From Deltaproteobacteria bacterium (GTDB taxonomy: Bacteria; Myxococcota_A; UBA796; CAJQPC01): DNA of 64,000 nucleotides. How positions within the stretch are numbered: position 1 is the stretch's first letter; every line of letters starts with the position of its first letter. Shown here piece after piece: positions 1-9,411 of the stretch. The notes beneath the pieces are model-generated. The model was not told the origin of the DNA and did no database searches. It worked only from the letters and a program-made list of their open reading frames with translations. Made by a program: the position numbers and the translations under genes. The stretch lies in assembly GCA_016717595.1 (NCBI GenBank), contig JADKFE010000016.1, forward strand, positions 1 through 64,000, written 5' to 3'.

Positions 1-135
1 GGTGAAGACGCCGCGAACGTCTACGCCGAGATCACGGCCCTGGGTGAGCTGGCCTACCCCGACCACAGCCTGAGCTACCTGCTCACCTACGGCGTCTACG
101 GCCTCGCCTGGCAGCAGGCCCTGGCGACGCCGTGA
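1..135 (+). CDS. C-terminal fragment of an unrecognised protein
   Basis: An open reading frame enters from the left edge in frame 1 and stops at TGA 133-135, leaving 44 residues. The tail is rich in Tyr, Leu and Ala (ends with WQQALATP) and shows no recognisable motif. Its codon use is GC-rich like the neighbours, which supports it being real coding sequence. The rest of the gene lies outside the window, so no function can be given. Confidence 0.55.
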   Translation, partial: GEDAANVYAEITALGELAYPDHSLSYLLTYGVYGLAWQQALATP

Positions 136-155
136 TCGCCCTGTAGAGTGTGAGG

Positions 156-942
156 ATGAGAGCTGTCTCCGTCGATGACGCCCCCGCGCCCGCCTTTGGC
201 CTCGCCGAACGTTTAACGCCTGGCGAGGGGCCCTGGCACCAGCACCGCCGCCACCAGCTCCTGTACGCGGCCCCGGGTGTTTGACCTGGAGCTCGACGAC
301 GCGGCGTGGACCTTTACGCCCCAGCGCGCCGCCTGGACTGCCCTCAAACACCCTTCATCGTGTGTGTCCACCCGCCCCGTCCGGAGCTGCGCGCGGTCTA
401 CCTGAGCCCGGAGTTCTGCCCCGCGCTCAACACAGACGCCCGGTGTTCGCCATCGACGAGCTCACCCGCCAGCTCCTCTTGGCCTCCGTGCGTTTTGGCC
501 CCGCCCGTGACCCCGACGACCCGTTGGCGAACGATCTCTTGCGCACCTTGGCCGGCCTCGCCCACGAGCACGCCGCCCGCGCCGAGCCCACCCGCCTGCC
601 GCGCCCCCGCGACCCGCAGCTCGCCCGGGCCGTCGCCTACACGCTCAACCACCTGCACGAGCGGATCGCCGTGTCGGAGATCGCCCGCGCCGCGGGGCTC
701 AGCGAGCGCAGCCTCCACCGGGTAGCTCGTCGCCGACTGCGGCCTCAACCCCCGCCAGCTCCTCCACACCGCGCGTATGCTCCGGGCGATGGAGCTTCTG
801 GAGACCCAATCGTCTCTCCGTGGGTGAGGCAAGCCTGCGCGCCGGGTTCCTGAGCATGGGGAGCTTCTCGTTGGCGTTTAGGCACTTCGCGGGCCTGAGC
901 CCCTCGGATTGGCGTCGGCGCGAGGAGACGCCGCGGCGGTGA
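156..942 (+). pseudogene. AraC-family regulator broken by several frameshifts
   Basis: Pieces of one AraC-type transcription regulator are spread over all three plus-strand frames. An ATG at 156 opens a cupin-like effector domain (GPWHQHRRHQLLYAA), continues as ELDDAAWTFTPQRAAW after a shift near 275, then as LPSNTLHRV after another near 333, then RAVYLSPEFCPALNTD. The helix-turn-helix segment AVSEIARAAGLSERSLHR lies near 665-720. The second HTH part (LRAGFLSMGSFSLAFRHFAGLSPSDWRR) ends at TGA 940-942. At least five single-base shifts are needed to join them, so no full-length protein can be made as written. It could be a true decaying gene or an assembly-error patch. It converges on the Hsp33 gene with almost no gap. 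Confidence 0.75.
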
Positions 943-944
943 TC

Positions 945-1874
945 TCACACAGTGGATGGGCGGGGCGTCGTACGCCAGGGTACCATCGCAGTTGGTCCCC
1001 GAGGGCCTCGGGAGCCACCGGGAGCCTCGCCAGGCCACCGGCTCAGGAGCCGCGCGCCGGTCACCCGGTACTGTGTGGAGCAGAAGTGGCAGTCCACCTC
1101 GGTGCCGCCCTGCTCGGTCGCCAAGGCGCGCAGGTCCGCGGCGCCCAAGGCCACGAGGGTAGACTCCACACGCTCCATGGAGCAGGTGCAGGCGAAGAGC
1201 AGCGTCGTCTGCGCGAGCACCTCGACGCCGCCCAGGAGCTCTTCAGACAAGGCCCCGACGACGAGCTCCTCCATAGACGCGCTACGAAGCGGCTCAATCG
1301 CGGCCACAAACGCCTCTAGGCTGGACTCATCGCCGCCCATTCGCTCGATCAAGAGCCCCGCGGCCTGGCGAATCGTGCCGTCGTCGTTCAGCGAGACGCC
1401 CAGCCGCACCAGCCCCGTCGTCTGCTGGGAGCGGGTGAAGTAGCTGGAGAGGGCGCCCTCAAAGCTGCCCTCCTCGATGGGCGAGAGGCCGCGGTAGAGC
1501 TCGCGGGGGCCGTCCCACTTCACGGCTTGCAGCACCCCCTCGATGGGGCCGGTGAGGCTCAACACGTCGGGCACCACCCGAGCGCGCACGCCGCCGTCGC
1601 CGGTCACCTCCCCCAGAAACGAGAACTTGGGGGCGTCGGCCTGAACCTGCACAAACAGACGCTCGGTGCCTTTGATGTGCGCGCCCAAGATGGCCGTGGT
1701 CACCAGGCCCTCGGCGAGCACACGCGCGGCGTCCCCTTTGAGGCCGTGGCGGCGGATCATCTCCCGGGCCGGGCCCTCGACGAGCACCAGCACCACACGC
1801 GCCGAGCCGTTGAGCGTCAGGCCCCGCAGCATCGTGCCCGGGGCGCCGTTGTCGGTGACGAGGTGTCCGATCAT
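945..1874 (-). CDS. hslO: Hsp33 redox-regulated chaperone
   Basis: This 309-residue protein matches Hsp33, a cytoplasmic holdase activated when oxidation expels zinc from four cysteines. The C-terminal zinc centre is visible as CTC near residues 229-231 and CHFC near 262-265. The N-terminal core starts MIGHLVTDNGAPGTML and carries the family's RGLTLNGSARV-like region. About 40 extra residues follow the zinc motif. I chose the ATG at 1874 because it overlaps the stop of dsbD (ATGA, 1871-1874) and gives the normal family N-terminus, although the frame stays open upstream. The coupling with dsbD groups two thiol-redox proteins in one transcript. Confidence 0.9.
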   Translation of the reverse strand: MIGHLVTDNGAPGTMLRGLTLNGSARVVLVLVEGPAREMIRRHGLKGDAARVLAEGLVTTAILGAHIKGTERLFVQVQADAPKFSFLGEVTGDGGVRARVVPDVLSLTGPIEGVLQAVKWDGPRELYRGLSPIEEGSFEGALSSYFTRSQQTTGLVRLGVSLNDDGTIRQAAGLLIERMGGDESSLEAFVAAIEPLRSASMEELVVGALSEELLGGVEVLAQTTLLFACTCSMERVESTLVALGAADLRALATEQGGTEVDCHFCSTQYRVTGARLLSRWPGEAPGGSRGPRGPTAMVPWRTTPRPSTV

Positions 1875-4237
1875 TGTGCCATCCGCTGCGCGGCGTTCAT
1901 CCGCGGCAAAAACTTCTCGGCGGGCTCGTAGCCGGTCAAGGTGAGCTTGGGGATCACCGTGCCGTCGGGCTTCAAGAACAGCACCGTCGGCAGGCCCTTC
2001 ACGTCGTACTTCTTGAGGAGCGCTTGGACCTTGGGATCTTTGTCGCTGGTGGCGTCGATCATCAGCGGCACAAACGCCGCGGAGGTGGTGATGACCTGGG
2101 CGTCGGTGTAGGTGAAGTGCTCGAGCTCTTTGCAGGCCGCGCACCACTCGGCGGTGAAGTCGATGATCAGGGGTTTGTCCTCGGCCTTCGCCCGGGCCAA
2201 GGCCGCCGTCTCGTCGTCGTTGATCCAGGGGATGGAGCCCTGGGCCGTGGCGGCGCCGGCGGTGCTGATCTGGAGCGGCGGCAGGATGAAGCCTTGGGTG
2301 ACCAAGGTGCCCACGAGCAGGTAAGCGCCGACGAGGCCGCCCACCACGGCGTACAGACGATGCGCGCGGGCGATGGCCGGGCCCTCGTCGTCGTTTGAGG
2401 GCCAGGCGAACACGGCGGTGGAGAGCAGCACAAAGGCCGTGAGCAGGGCCGTGACCGTGTCCGAGAGGTGCGGGGCCACGAAGTACACCGCGCCCAACCA
2501 CATGGCCACGCCGAAGCCGTGTTTGACCGTCTCCATCCAGGCGCCGGGGCGCAACATCATGTCGGAGAAGGTGCCCGCGACGAGGAAGATCATCCCCATG
2601 CCCAAGCTGAACGCCAGCATGAGCCCGGCCCCCAAGGCCAGCTCCCCCTGCTGCCCGATGACCACCATCAACGAGGCGATGACGGGGCCGGAGCAGGGCC
2701 CGGCGACGATGGCGCCCACGGCGCCGATCAAGAACGCCCCGGTGTAGCCCGCGCCGCCGACGTTGTTCAGGCGCTCGGCGATAAACCCGGGCACCGCGAC
2801 CTCAAAGGCCCCGAACATCGCCGCGCCCATGGCGAAGAAGAACAGCGCCACGGCGCCCACCACCCACGGGAGCTGCATCCAGGCGCCGAAGATCGAGCCG
2901 GTCATCGCCGCGCCCACGCCGAGCACGGTGTAGACCGTCGCCAGCCCGACGACATAGGCCAAAGACAAGCTGAACGCCTGCAAGCGGCTGCCCGACGAGC
3001 GCGCGCCGATGATGCCTACGGTGATCGGCACCATCGGCAGCACGCAGGGCGTGAGCGACACCAAGAAGCCCGCGCCGAACACGAACAGCACCAGCCAGAT
3101 CAGGCCCTTCTCACGGGCGGCGGCGAAGCCGTCTACGGGCAGGCCGGCGTCGAAGTCCTCGGCGGGGGTGGCGGCGGCGTTGGAGTTGTCGGCGAGGGTG
3201 GTGGCCACCGGGGGCGCAGCGACGGGCTCAGCCGGGGGCGCAACCGCGGGCTCAACGACGGCGGGCTCGACCGCGGGATCAACGACCGGGGGCTCCACCG
3301 CAGGGTCCGCGGCGGGCGTCTCCGCCGGGGTCGCGGGCGCCGCCGGCGCCGCCGGAGCGGCGAAGGTCACCGTCTCGGTGAAGTCGAGGTACTGCGGCAT
3401 CAGGCACAGCTCAGCCTTACACGCCTGATACCCCACGGTGCCCTTCACGACGCGGCTGCCGGGGGCGGCCTTGAGCGCGGCGAGGGCGGTGAAGTTGCCG
3501 TCGTACTCGCCCCGGGTGGCGCCGGGGATGGCCGGGTCGGGGCGCTGGTGGGCTTTGGGCCAGCCGACCTTGCCCAAGGTGACGGCTTGGCCTTCAGCGA
3601 GCTCAACAAAGGTGAAGCTCTGGGTGAGGTGCCAGCCCGGCGCCTGCTCAAAGCTCACCGCCAGGGCCTCGCCCTTCACCTTCACCGTGACGTTGACCGG
3701 GTTCTCATCGCTGAGCTTGCCCGCGTAGGCCGAGGGCAAGAGCGTGTCGAGCCAGCCCACGGCCTTGGGCTTGACCTCCACGGAGGCGCGCAGCGTCTCG
3801 GTGTGGGGCAAGAAGCAGACGTTGCCTTTGCAGCCGACGACCCGCAGCTCAAGGGCGACGTCGTGGCGACCGGCGGCCTGGGGGGCGTCCACGGGCACCC
3901 GCAGGGCCACGTCGTTGGACCACACCTCGATGGGCTCACCCGTGACCGGGTCGGGCTTCATCTCGCCGGGCGGGTACTCCGTGGGCCGCAGGGTGAGCGT
4001 GCCTTTGGAGAGCGGGGTGAGGGAGGTCTCGGCGCTGTAGACGACCACACCCGCGGGCACACGAAGCTCGACGGTGAGCGCGCCGGGTTTGCCGACCTCC
4101 AGAGGGCTGGCCGTGAGGAGCGCCTGCACCGGGGGGCCCGCGGCCTCAGCGCCCGAGCCCACGACACCCAAGAGCGTGAGCAGCCCCAGCGCGAAGGCGA
4201 AGAGCCGGAAGGGGAGCTTCTTGAAGGTGAAGATCAT
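1871..4237 (-). CDS. dsbD: Thiol:disulfide interchange protein DsbD
   Basis: A 788-residue inner-membrane protein that passes electrons from cytoplasmic thioredoxin to periplasmic thiol proteins. It begins with a signal peptide (to about residue 32). Two successive periplasmic alpha-like modules follow, each with a Cys pair (GCKGNVCFLPHTETL and ACKAELCLMPQYL). A Pro/Ala/Val-rich linker of about 60 residues comes next, then a multi-helix CcdA-type membrane domain with SLTPCVLPM and AGPCSGPV cysteines. A C-terminal thioredoxin domain carries WCAACK. Having two alpha modules makes it longer than E. coli DsbD (about 565 aa). It is the first gene of a dsbD-hslO pair with a 4-nt overlap. Confidence 0.93.
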   Translation of the reverse strand: MIFTFKKLPFRLFAFALGLLTLLGVVGSGAEAAGPPVQALLTASPLEVGKPGALTVELRVPAGVVVYSAETSLTPLSKGTLTLRPTEYPPGEMKPDPVTGEPIEVWSNDVALRVPVDAPQAAGRHDVALELRVVGCKGNVCFLPHTETLRASVEVKPKAVGWLDTLLPSAYAGKLSDENPVNVTVKVKGEALAVSFEQAPGWHLTQSFTFVELAEGQAVTLGKVGWPKAHQRPDPAIPGATRGEYDGNFTALAALKAAPGSRVVKGTVGYQACKAELCLMPQYLDFTETVTFAAPAAPAAPATPAETPAADPAVEPPVVDPAVEPAVVEPAVAPPAEPVAAPPVATTLADNSNAAATPAEDFDAGLPVDGFAAAREKGLIWLVLFVFGAGFLVSLTPCVLPMVPITVGIIGARSSGSRLQAFSLSLAYVVGLATVYTVLGVGAAMTGSIFGAWMQLPWVVGAVALFFFAMGAAMFGAFEVAVPGFIAERLNNVGGAGYTGAFLIGAVGAIVAGPCSGPVIASLMVVIGQQGELALGAGLMLAFSLGMGMIFLVAGTFSDMMLRPGAWMETVKHGFGVAMWLGAVYFVAPHLSDTVTALLTAFVLLSTAVFAWPSNDDEGPAIARAHRLYAVVGGLVGAYLLVGTLVTQGFILPPLQISTAGAATAQGSIPWINDDETAALARAKAEDKPLIIDFTAEWCAACKELEHFTYTDAQVITTSAAFVPLMIDATSDKDPKVQALLKKYDVKGLPTVLFLKPDGTVIPKLTLTGYEPAEKFLPRMNAAQRMAQ

Positions 4238-4363
4238 GGCGTCGCGCTCCAGGAGATGGGCTGGCGACGCGCGGGGCCGACACGCTCGCCACCTCGGTCT
4301 TGGGTAGCACGATGCCGCGCGGCTTGCAGGGCTTCAGGAGCGCCGCCGGGTTAAGCGCCGCCG

Positions 4364-5038
4364 ATGCGTGTCGCCGTGCTCATCCCCGCGCTGAACGAAG
4401 AGGAGGCCTTGCCCTTGGTGCTCGCCGACCTCGCGCGGCGCGCCCCGGATCGGGTCGTCGTCGTCGACAACGGCAGCGCCGATCGCACCGCCGAGGTCGC
4501 GCGGGCCGCGGGGGCTGAGGTCGTCTCCGAGCCCAAACGGGGCTACGGCGCGGCCTGCCTCGCCGGGCTCAAACACCTCACCCACGACCCTCCCGACGTG
4601 CTCATCTTCTTAGACGGCGACCACAGCGACGACGTGAACGACCTGCCGCGCCTGCTCGCCCCCCTCCACGACGGCGCCGCGGACCTCGTCATCGGCGACC
4701 GCACCCGCCGGGCCGAGCGCGGGGCCTTGTTGCCCCAGCAGCGGGTGGGCAACGTCGTCGCCACCACCCTCATCCGCGCGCTCACGGGCCTACGCACCCG
4801 GGACATGGGCCCGTTTCGGGCGATCCGCTGGCCCGCGCTGATGGGCCTCAACATGTCTGATGTGGCCTTTGGCTGGATGGTCGAGATGCACATGAAGGCC
4901 GCCCGCGCCGGGCTTCGTGTGGTGGAGCTCCCCGTGAGTTACCGCCCCCGACGGGGCGAGAGCAAGATCAGCGGCACCGTGCGGGGCTCGATCAAGGCGG
5001 GGGTGGGCATGTTGGGCGCCTGCTGGACCTACCGATGA
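4364..5038 (+). CDS. Family 2 glycosyltransferase
   Basis: The 224-residue protein has the GT-A fold N-terminus (VLIPALNEEEALPLVL), the nucleotide-sugar site VVVDNGSADRT and the metal-binding LDGDHSDD (DxD-like). It lacks a long membrane tail, so it is probably cytosolic or peripheral. It resembles the polyprenyl-phosphate sugar transferase branch of GT2, but substrate and acceptor cannot be read from the sequence. The stop overlaps the start of the DUF2064 gene by 4 nt, and similar GT2/DUF2064 pairs are common in bacteria. It is the first gene of a seven-gene plus-strand run. No strong Shine-Dalgarno precedes the ATG, so a different nearby start is possible. Confidence 0.85.
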   Translation: MRVAVLIPALNEEEALPLVLADLARRAPDRVVVVDNGSADRTAEVARAAGAEVVSEPKRGYGAACLAGLKHLTHDPPDVLIFLDGDHSDDVNDLPRLLAPLHDGAADLVIGDRTRRAERGALLPQQRVGNVVATTLIRALTGLRTRDMGPFRAIRWPALMGLNMSDVAFGWMVEMHMKAARAGLRVVELPVSYRPRRGESKISGTVRGSIKAGVGMLGACWTYR

Positions 5039-5676
5039 TCATTGACCTCAAGACGGTGATGTTCTTTAAGGCGCCGATCCCCGGGCAGGTCAAGACCCGG
5101 CTGATCCCCGCGCTCGGCGCGGAGGGCGCGGCGGCCCTGGCCGAGGCGATGGCGCTTGACTGTTTACACACCGCGATGGCGGCGGGGCTCAACCCCGAGA
5201 TCGCCGTCGCCGGGCCCATGGACCACCCCTTCGTGACGGGGCTCGTCAGCCGCGGCCTCAAGGTGAGCGCCCAGGTAGACGGCGACTTGGGCGCGCGAAT
5301 GAGCGCGGCGATGGGCCCCGGCCCGGCGATGGCCCTTGGCGGTGACGCGCCGACGCTTCGGGTCAGCCAGCTCCAGGCCCTCGCCCGAGGCAGCGGCCAC
5401 GTGAACATCGGCGCCACTGAAGACGGCGGCTATTGGGGCATCTCTTGGCCCGCGCGCCAAGACGAGCTCCTGCGCGACATGCCGTGGTCTACGGCGAACC
5501 TGTGCTTAGAGACGCTCTTGCGGGCGAGCAGGTTAGGGTTGACCGTGGGCTTGGCCCCCAAAGGCCAAGACGTCGACGAGCCCAAAGACCTCCTCCCCCT
5601 GCGAGAGGCCCTGCAACAAGGCGCCCCGGCGCCGCGCACCCGGGCCGCGCTGGTCCGCTTGTTACCCCCCTCCTGA
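5035..5676 (+). CDS. DUF2064 / TIGR04282-type glycosyltransferase
   Basis: This 213-residue protein fits the DUF2064 family (rSAM/selenodomain-associated transferase 1), a GT-A-like nucleotidyl or glycosyl transferase. Visible marks are the N-terminal FFKAPIPGQVKTRLIPALG, the central LGGDAPTL and the TEDGGYWGI motif near residue 130. The real activity of the family is not established. It starts inside the stop codon of the GT2 gene (ATGA), so the two are likely translated together. The radical SAM and selenium-related partners that gave the family its name are not in this window. The next gene, mpl, begins 27 nt downstream. Confidence 0.85.
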   Translation: MIIDLKTVMFFKAPIPGQVKTRLIPALGAEGAAALAEAMALDCLHTAMAAGLNPEIAVAGPMDHPFVTGLVSRGLKVSAQVDGDLGARMSAAMGPGPAMALGGDAPTLRVSQLQALARGSGHVNIGATEDGGYWGISWPARQDELLRDMPWSTANLCLETLLRASRLGLTVGLAPKGQDVDEPKDLLPLREALQQGAPAPRTRAALVRLLPPS

Positions 5677-5703
5677 CCCACCGCGCCCGCTGGAGAGCCC
5701 CGA

Positions 5704-7161
5704 ATGCCCCTCATCACCACCGGACTGCCCTCTCCGCTGCGCTCGATTCACATCATGGGCATCTGCGGCACGGCCATGGGCGCCGTCGCCGGGATGCTCA
5801 AAGACGCGGGCTATGAGGTCAGCGGCTCTGACGGCGCGGTCTACCCGCCGATGAGCGACTACTTGGCGGGCTTGGGCATCCCCGTGATGTCGGGCTACGT
5901 CGCCAAGAACCTCGACCACAAGCCCGACCTCGTCGTGGTCGGCAACGCGATCCGCGCGGTGTACGAGGAGGCCGAGGCCGTCGTGGCCCAAGACCTCAAC
6001 TACTGCTCGTTCCCGCATCTTCTGGGCGAGCTCTTCCTCAACGATCAGAAGAGCGTGGTCGTCGCGGGCACCCACGGCAAGACGACGACCACCGCCGTCA
6101 CCGCCTGGCTGCTCGACCAGGTCGGCATGGCGCCGGGCTACCTCATCGGCGGCGTGGTGCGGGGCTGGGAGCGCACGGCGCGGGCCGGAGACGGCGTGTA
6201 CTTCGTCATCGAGGGCGATGAGTACGACACGGCCTTCTTCGACAAGCAGCCGAAGTTCCTGCATTACCGGGCCAACGTCACGATCCTCACCTCCGTCGAG
6301 TTTGACCACGCCGACATCTACCGCGACCTCGCCCATGTTCAGGAGAGCTTCAAGCGCCTCATCGCAGGCATGCCCGCGGACGGCCGCGTGATCGCCCGCT
6401 GGGACCACGCCACGGTGCGAGAGGTGTGTCAGAACGCGCCCTGCGCCATCGTGAAGTATGGGCCGGGCCAAGACTGGGACGGGCGCATCGACGGCGTGGA
6501 CCACGACCGCGGCGTGATGAAGTTCTCCGTGCTCAACGACGGCGTGGTCGTCGGGCGGTTTGAGAGCGTGCTCGTGGGCGAGCACAACCTCTACAACCAG
6601 GTGGCCGTCATCGCCGCGCTTCTGGGCGAGGGCATCTCCGCGGACGCGCTGGCGACGGCGCTCAAGACCTTTGAGGGCGTGAAGCGCCGCCAAGAGGTGC
6701 TCGGCGAGCCCGGCGGCGTCACCGTGCTCGACGACTTCGCCCACCACCCCACCGCCGTGAAGGTCACCACCGCCGCCCTGCGCCTGCGGTTTGGCGGTCG
6801 GCGCCTGTGGGTGGTGTTTGAGCCGCGGTCGAACACGTCTCGGCGGAAGGTCTTCCAGAAAGAGTACGGCGAGGCCTTCGACGACGCCGACCAGATCATC
6901 ATCGCCGACACCGCCCCCGACACCCGCCTCTCCCCAGACGAGCGCTTCTCCCCTGGGCAGCTCGCCGCGGATCTGCGCGCCCGAGGCTTAGAGGCCACCT
7001 GCCTCGCCGAGGTTGACGACATCGTGGCCACCTTGGCCGCCAACGTGAACGAGGCCGACGTGGTGGCCGTGTACTCCAACGGCGGCTTCGGGGGCCTGCA
7101 CAAGAAGCTGCTCAAGGCCCTGGAGGACCGCTTCGCCGCGCGAAGGCGACGCGAAGGCTGA
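5704..7161 (+). CDS. mpl: UDP-MurNAc:tripeptide ligase (Mpl)
   Basis: A 485-residue Mur-ligase-family enzyme that joins recycled L-Ala-gamma-D-Glu-meso-DAP to UDP-MurNAc in the cytosol, saving cell-wall peptide. The N-terminal Rossmann segment IHIMGICGTAMGAVAGMLK is typical of Mpl rather than MurC. The ATP loop GTHGKTTTT lies at residues 122-130, and the central domain carries EGDEYDTAFFDKQPKF. The C-terminal domain contains DDFAHHPTAV and FEPRSNTSRRKVFQ. Length is right for the family. It sits in the middle of a seven-gene run, 27 nt after the DUF2064 gene and 21 nt before the aminotransferase. Confidence 0.92.
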   Translation: MPLITTGLPSPLRSIHIMGICGTAMGAVAGMLKDAGYEVSGSDGAVYPPMSDYLAGLGIPVMSGYVAKNLDHKPDLVVVGNAIRAVYEEAEAVVAQDLNYCSFPHLLGELFLNDQKSVVVAGTHGKTTTTAVTAWLLDQVGMAPGYLIGGVVRGWERTARAGDGVYFVIEGDEYDTAFFDKQPKFLHYRANVTILTSVEFDHADIYRDLAHVQESFKRLIAGMPADGRVIARWDHATVREVCQNAPCAIVKYGPGQDWDGRIDGVDHDRGVMKFSVLNDGVVVGRFESVLVGEHNLYNQVAVIAALLGEGISADALATALKTFEGVKRRQEVLGEPGGVTVLDDFAHHPTAVKVTTAALRLRFGGRRLWVVFEPRSNTSRRKVFQKEYGEAFDDADQIIIADTAPDTRLSPDERFSPGQLAADLRARGLEATCLAEVDDIVATLAANVNEADVVAVYSNGGFGGLHKKLLKALEDRFAARRRREG

Positions 7162-7182
7162 CGCGAAGGCCGAGAAGAAGTG

Positions 7183-8436
7183 ATGGACGGCGCCTCCGGC
7201 CCCCTGCTCAAGACCGAGATCCCCGGCCCCGCCTCCCGGGGCTGGATCGATCGCCTCGCTCTGCGGGAGTGCCCGGCGATCACCTCCCGGCGCGCTCGCC
7301 GCGCCGCCGCCTTGGGTGTGGCCGATGACGACCCCATCGTCTGGGACGAGGCCCTGGGCGCGAACGTACAAGACGTAGACGGCAACGTCTTCGTAGACCT
7401 CACCGCGGGCTTTGGTGTGGCGTCGGTGGGCCACCGAAACCCCGCCGTCGTGGCCGCGGCCCAGGCCCAGCTCAGCCGCCTGCCGCACGCCATGGGCGAC
7501 GCCTTCCCCGACCCTCAGCGGGTGCGGCTCTTGGAGGCCCTCGCCGAGCGCACGGGCTTGGACCACGGCATCTTGGGCAGCTCCGGCAGCGACGCCGTCG
7601 AGGCCGCGCTCAAGACGGCGCGCCTGGCCTCGGGCCGCGACGGGGTGTTGGCCTTTGAGGGCGGCTACCACGGCCTCTCCTACGGGGCCTTGGCCGCGAG
7701 CCACTACAAACACCACGACTTCCGCACACCCTTCTTAGGCCAGCTCGGGGATCATGTGCGCTGGGCGCCCTTCGGCGGGGAGATCCCGGCCTTAGACGGC
7801 GTCGGCGCGGTGCTCGTCGAGCCGATTCAAGGCCGCGGAGGTGTACGTTCACCGCCCGCGGGCTGGCTCCAGAAGCTCAGGGCCGCCTGTGATCAGGCCG
7901 GGGCGGCGCTGATCTTCGATGAGATCTACACCGGCTTCGGGCGAACGGGCGTGATGTTCGCTCACCAGCGGGAGGGCGTGCGCCCAGACCTGCTCTGCGT
8001 CGGCAAGAGCCTCGCCGGGGGCTTCCCCATCTCGGCCTGTATGGGCAGCCGGGCGGTGATGGAGGCCTGGGGCGCGTCCAAAGGTGAGGCCCTGCACACC
8101 CAGACCTTCTTGGGCAACCCCGTCGGCGCGGCGATGGCCTTGGCCGCCCTCAAGTTTATCGACGATGAGCGGCTGGTGGAGCGCTCCGCGACGCTGGGCG
8201 CCTGGCTCAAAGATCGCCTGAGCGCCTTGGGCCGGGTGCGCGGTGAGGGCCTGATGCTGGGCTTAGAGGCGCCCGACCCCCTCGGGTTGAGCCGGGCCTT
8301 GCTCCAGCGCGGGTTCATCCTCTTGCCCGCCGGGCTGCGGGGTGAGGTGTTGGCGTTCACGCCGCCGCTCGTCATCACTGAAGGCCAGCTCGACGGCGTC
8401 GTCACCCAGCTCCAAGCCCTGCTGGGGCGGTCGTGA
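7183..8436 (+). CDS. Class III PLP-dependent aminotransferase
   Basis: About 417 residues with the class III (acetylornithine/4-aminobutyrate type) layout. The N-terminal part has DVDGNVFVDLTAGFGVASVGH. SSGSDAVEAALKTAR binds the PLP phosphate, FEGGYHGLSYGALA follows, and IFDEIYTGFGRTG holds the cofactor Asp. The catalytic lysine is in VGKSLAGGFP near residue 274. Such enzymes move an amino group between an amino acid and an aldehyde or ketone; the substrate is unknown. ATG 7183 was chosen over the adjacent GTG 7180. Its stop overlaps the GTG start of the LuxE-like gene. Being coupled to an acid-to-aldehyde reducing pair suggests its acceptor may be that aldehyde. Confidence 0.88.
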   Translation: MDGASGPLLKTEIPGPASRGWIDRLALRECPAITSRRARRAAALGVADDDPIVWDEALGANVQDVDGNVFVDLTAGFGVASVGHRNPAVVAAAQAQLSRLPHAMGDAFPDPQRVRLLEALAERTGLDHGILGSSGSDAVEAALKTARLASGRDGVLAFEGGYHGLSYGALAASHYKHHDFRTPFLGQLGDHVRWAPFGGEIPALDGVGAVLVEPIQGRGGVRSPPAGWLQKLRAACDQAGAALIFDEIYTGFGRTGVMFAHQREGVRPDLLCVGKSLAGGFPISACMGSRAVMEAWGASKGEALHTQTFLGNPVGAAMALAALKFIDDERLVERSATLGAWLKDRLSALGRVRGEGLMLGLEAPDPLGLSRALLQRGFILLPAGLRGEVLAFTPPLVITEGQLDGVVTQLQALLGRS

Positions 8437-9411
8437 AGGCCGAGACGCTCAGTCTCCTGCGCAGAGGCGCCCCCGAGGCCGAGCGTTGGCCCCACGCCCG
8501 GCGCCTCTTTGAGCACCAGCGCGCCCTGTGCCCCGACTACGCGGCGTTTGTGGGCGACGCGAACCCCCAGAGCTTCGCCGAGCTGCCCGCCGCGCCCGTC
8601 GGCCTGTTCCGCGATCTGCGGTTCTGCGTGAGCGCGCACTCTGGCGCCATCTTCCGCACGAGCGGCACCACCTCAGGCCAGCGCGGGGCGCACCACCTCC
8701 CCGACACCGAGGCCGTCGAGCTCGCCGCGCGCCTCCACTTCGACTCCATGCTCCTCGGCTGCCCTACGCCCAACACCCTCTCCTTGGTGACCGACGCCAA
8801 CGAGCACCCCGACTCGTCGCTCGGCCACATGATCCGGCACCTCGCCCCCAGCGCGCGGAGCTTCTTTCGGCCCGGCGTGGGCGTTGACGCAGACGGCGCC
8901 TGGGCCGCCCTTCGTGGGGCGAACACCCCGGTGTTTGTGCCCACCACCGCCTTCGCCTTGGCCGAGCTCCTGGAGCACCCCGGCGAGGCCCGGCTGCCCA
9001 GCGGATCCATCGTGATGGTGACCGGCGGGTTTAAGGGCCGCCGCACCCAGCTCGACGAGGCCGGGCTGTGGGCTGAGGCGCAGCGGCGTCTTGGGCCCGA
9101 GGCGCAGCTCGTCGGGGAGTACGGCATGACCGAGCTCAGCTCCCAGCTCTGGGACGTGGGCGAAGGGTACGTCCCGCCGCCTTGGCTCATCGTGCTCGTC
9201 GTCGACCCCGAGACCGGCGCGCCCCTGCCCGACGGCGACTCCAGGCCTCCTACGTTTTGTCGATCTCGCGAGCTGGGGGAGCTGCGTCGCCATCGAGACC
9301 CAAGACCTCGGCGTGTTTGTAGACGGTCGCCTGCGCCTTCAGGGCCGGGTGACCGACGCCCCGGCCCGAGGCTGCTCCTTGACCGCTGAAGAGGCGAGGG
9401 CCCAGCGATGA
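8433..9411 (+). CDS. LuxE-like AMP-forming acyl ligase, with one apparent frameshift
   Basis: The first 270 residues match the LuxE/PaaK-like acyl-protein synthetase family, which activates a carboxylic acid as acyl-AMP and holds it for reduction. RTSGTTSG (about 76-82) is the nucleotide loop, then IVMVTGGFKGR and VGEYGMTELSSQLWD. After GDACGGCGACTCC at about 9230-9242 the homologous reading moves to the +1 frame (GLLRFVDLASWGSCVAIETQ and RLQGRVTDAPARGCS) and ends at 9411, overlapping the next ATG at 9408. Without the shift the protein would run to 9389 with an unrelated tail. One inserted base near 9240 would explain it. The GTG start overlaps the aminotransferase stop. Confidence 0.8.

Noticed and set aside
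2468..4354. Long plus-strand open frame (about 628 codons) across dsbD
   Set aside because: It is the antisense shadow of dsbD in GC-rich DNA; its sequence is low-complexity His/Arg/Gly-rich with no domain, while dsbD has clear motifs.
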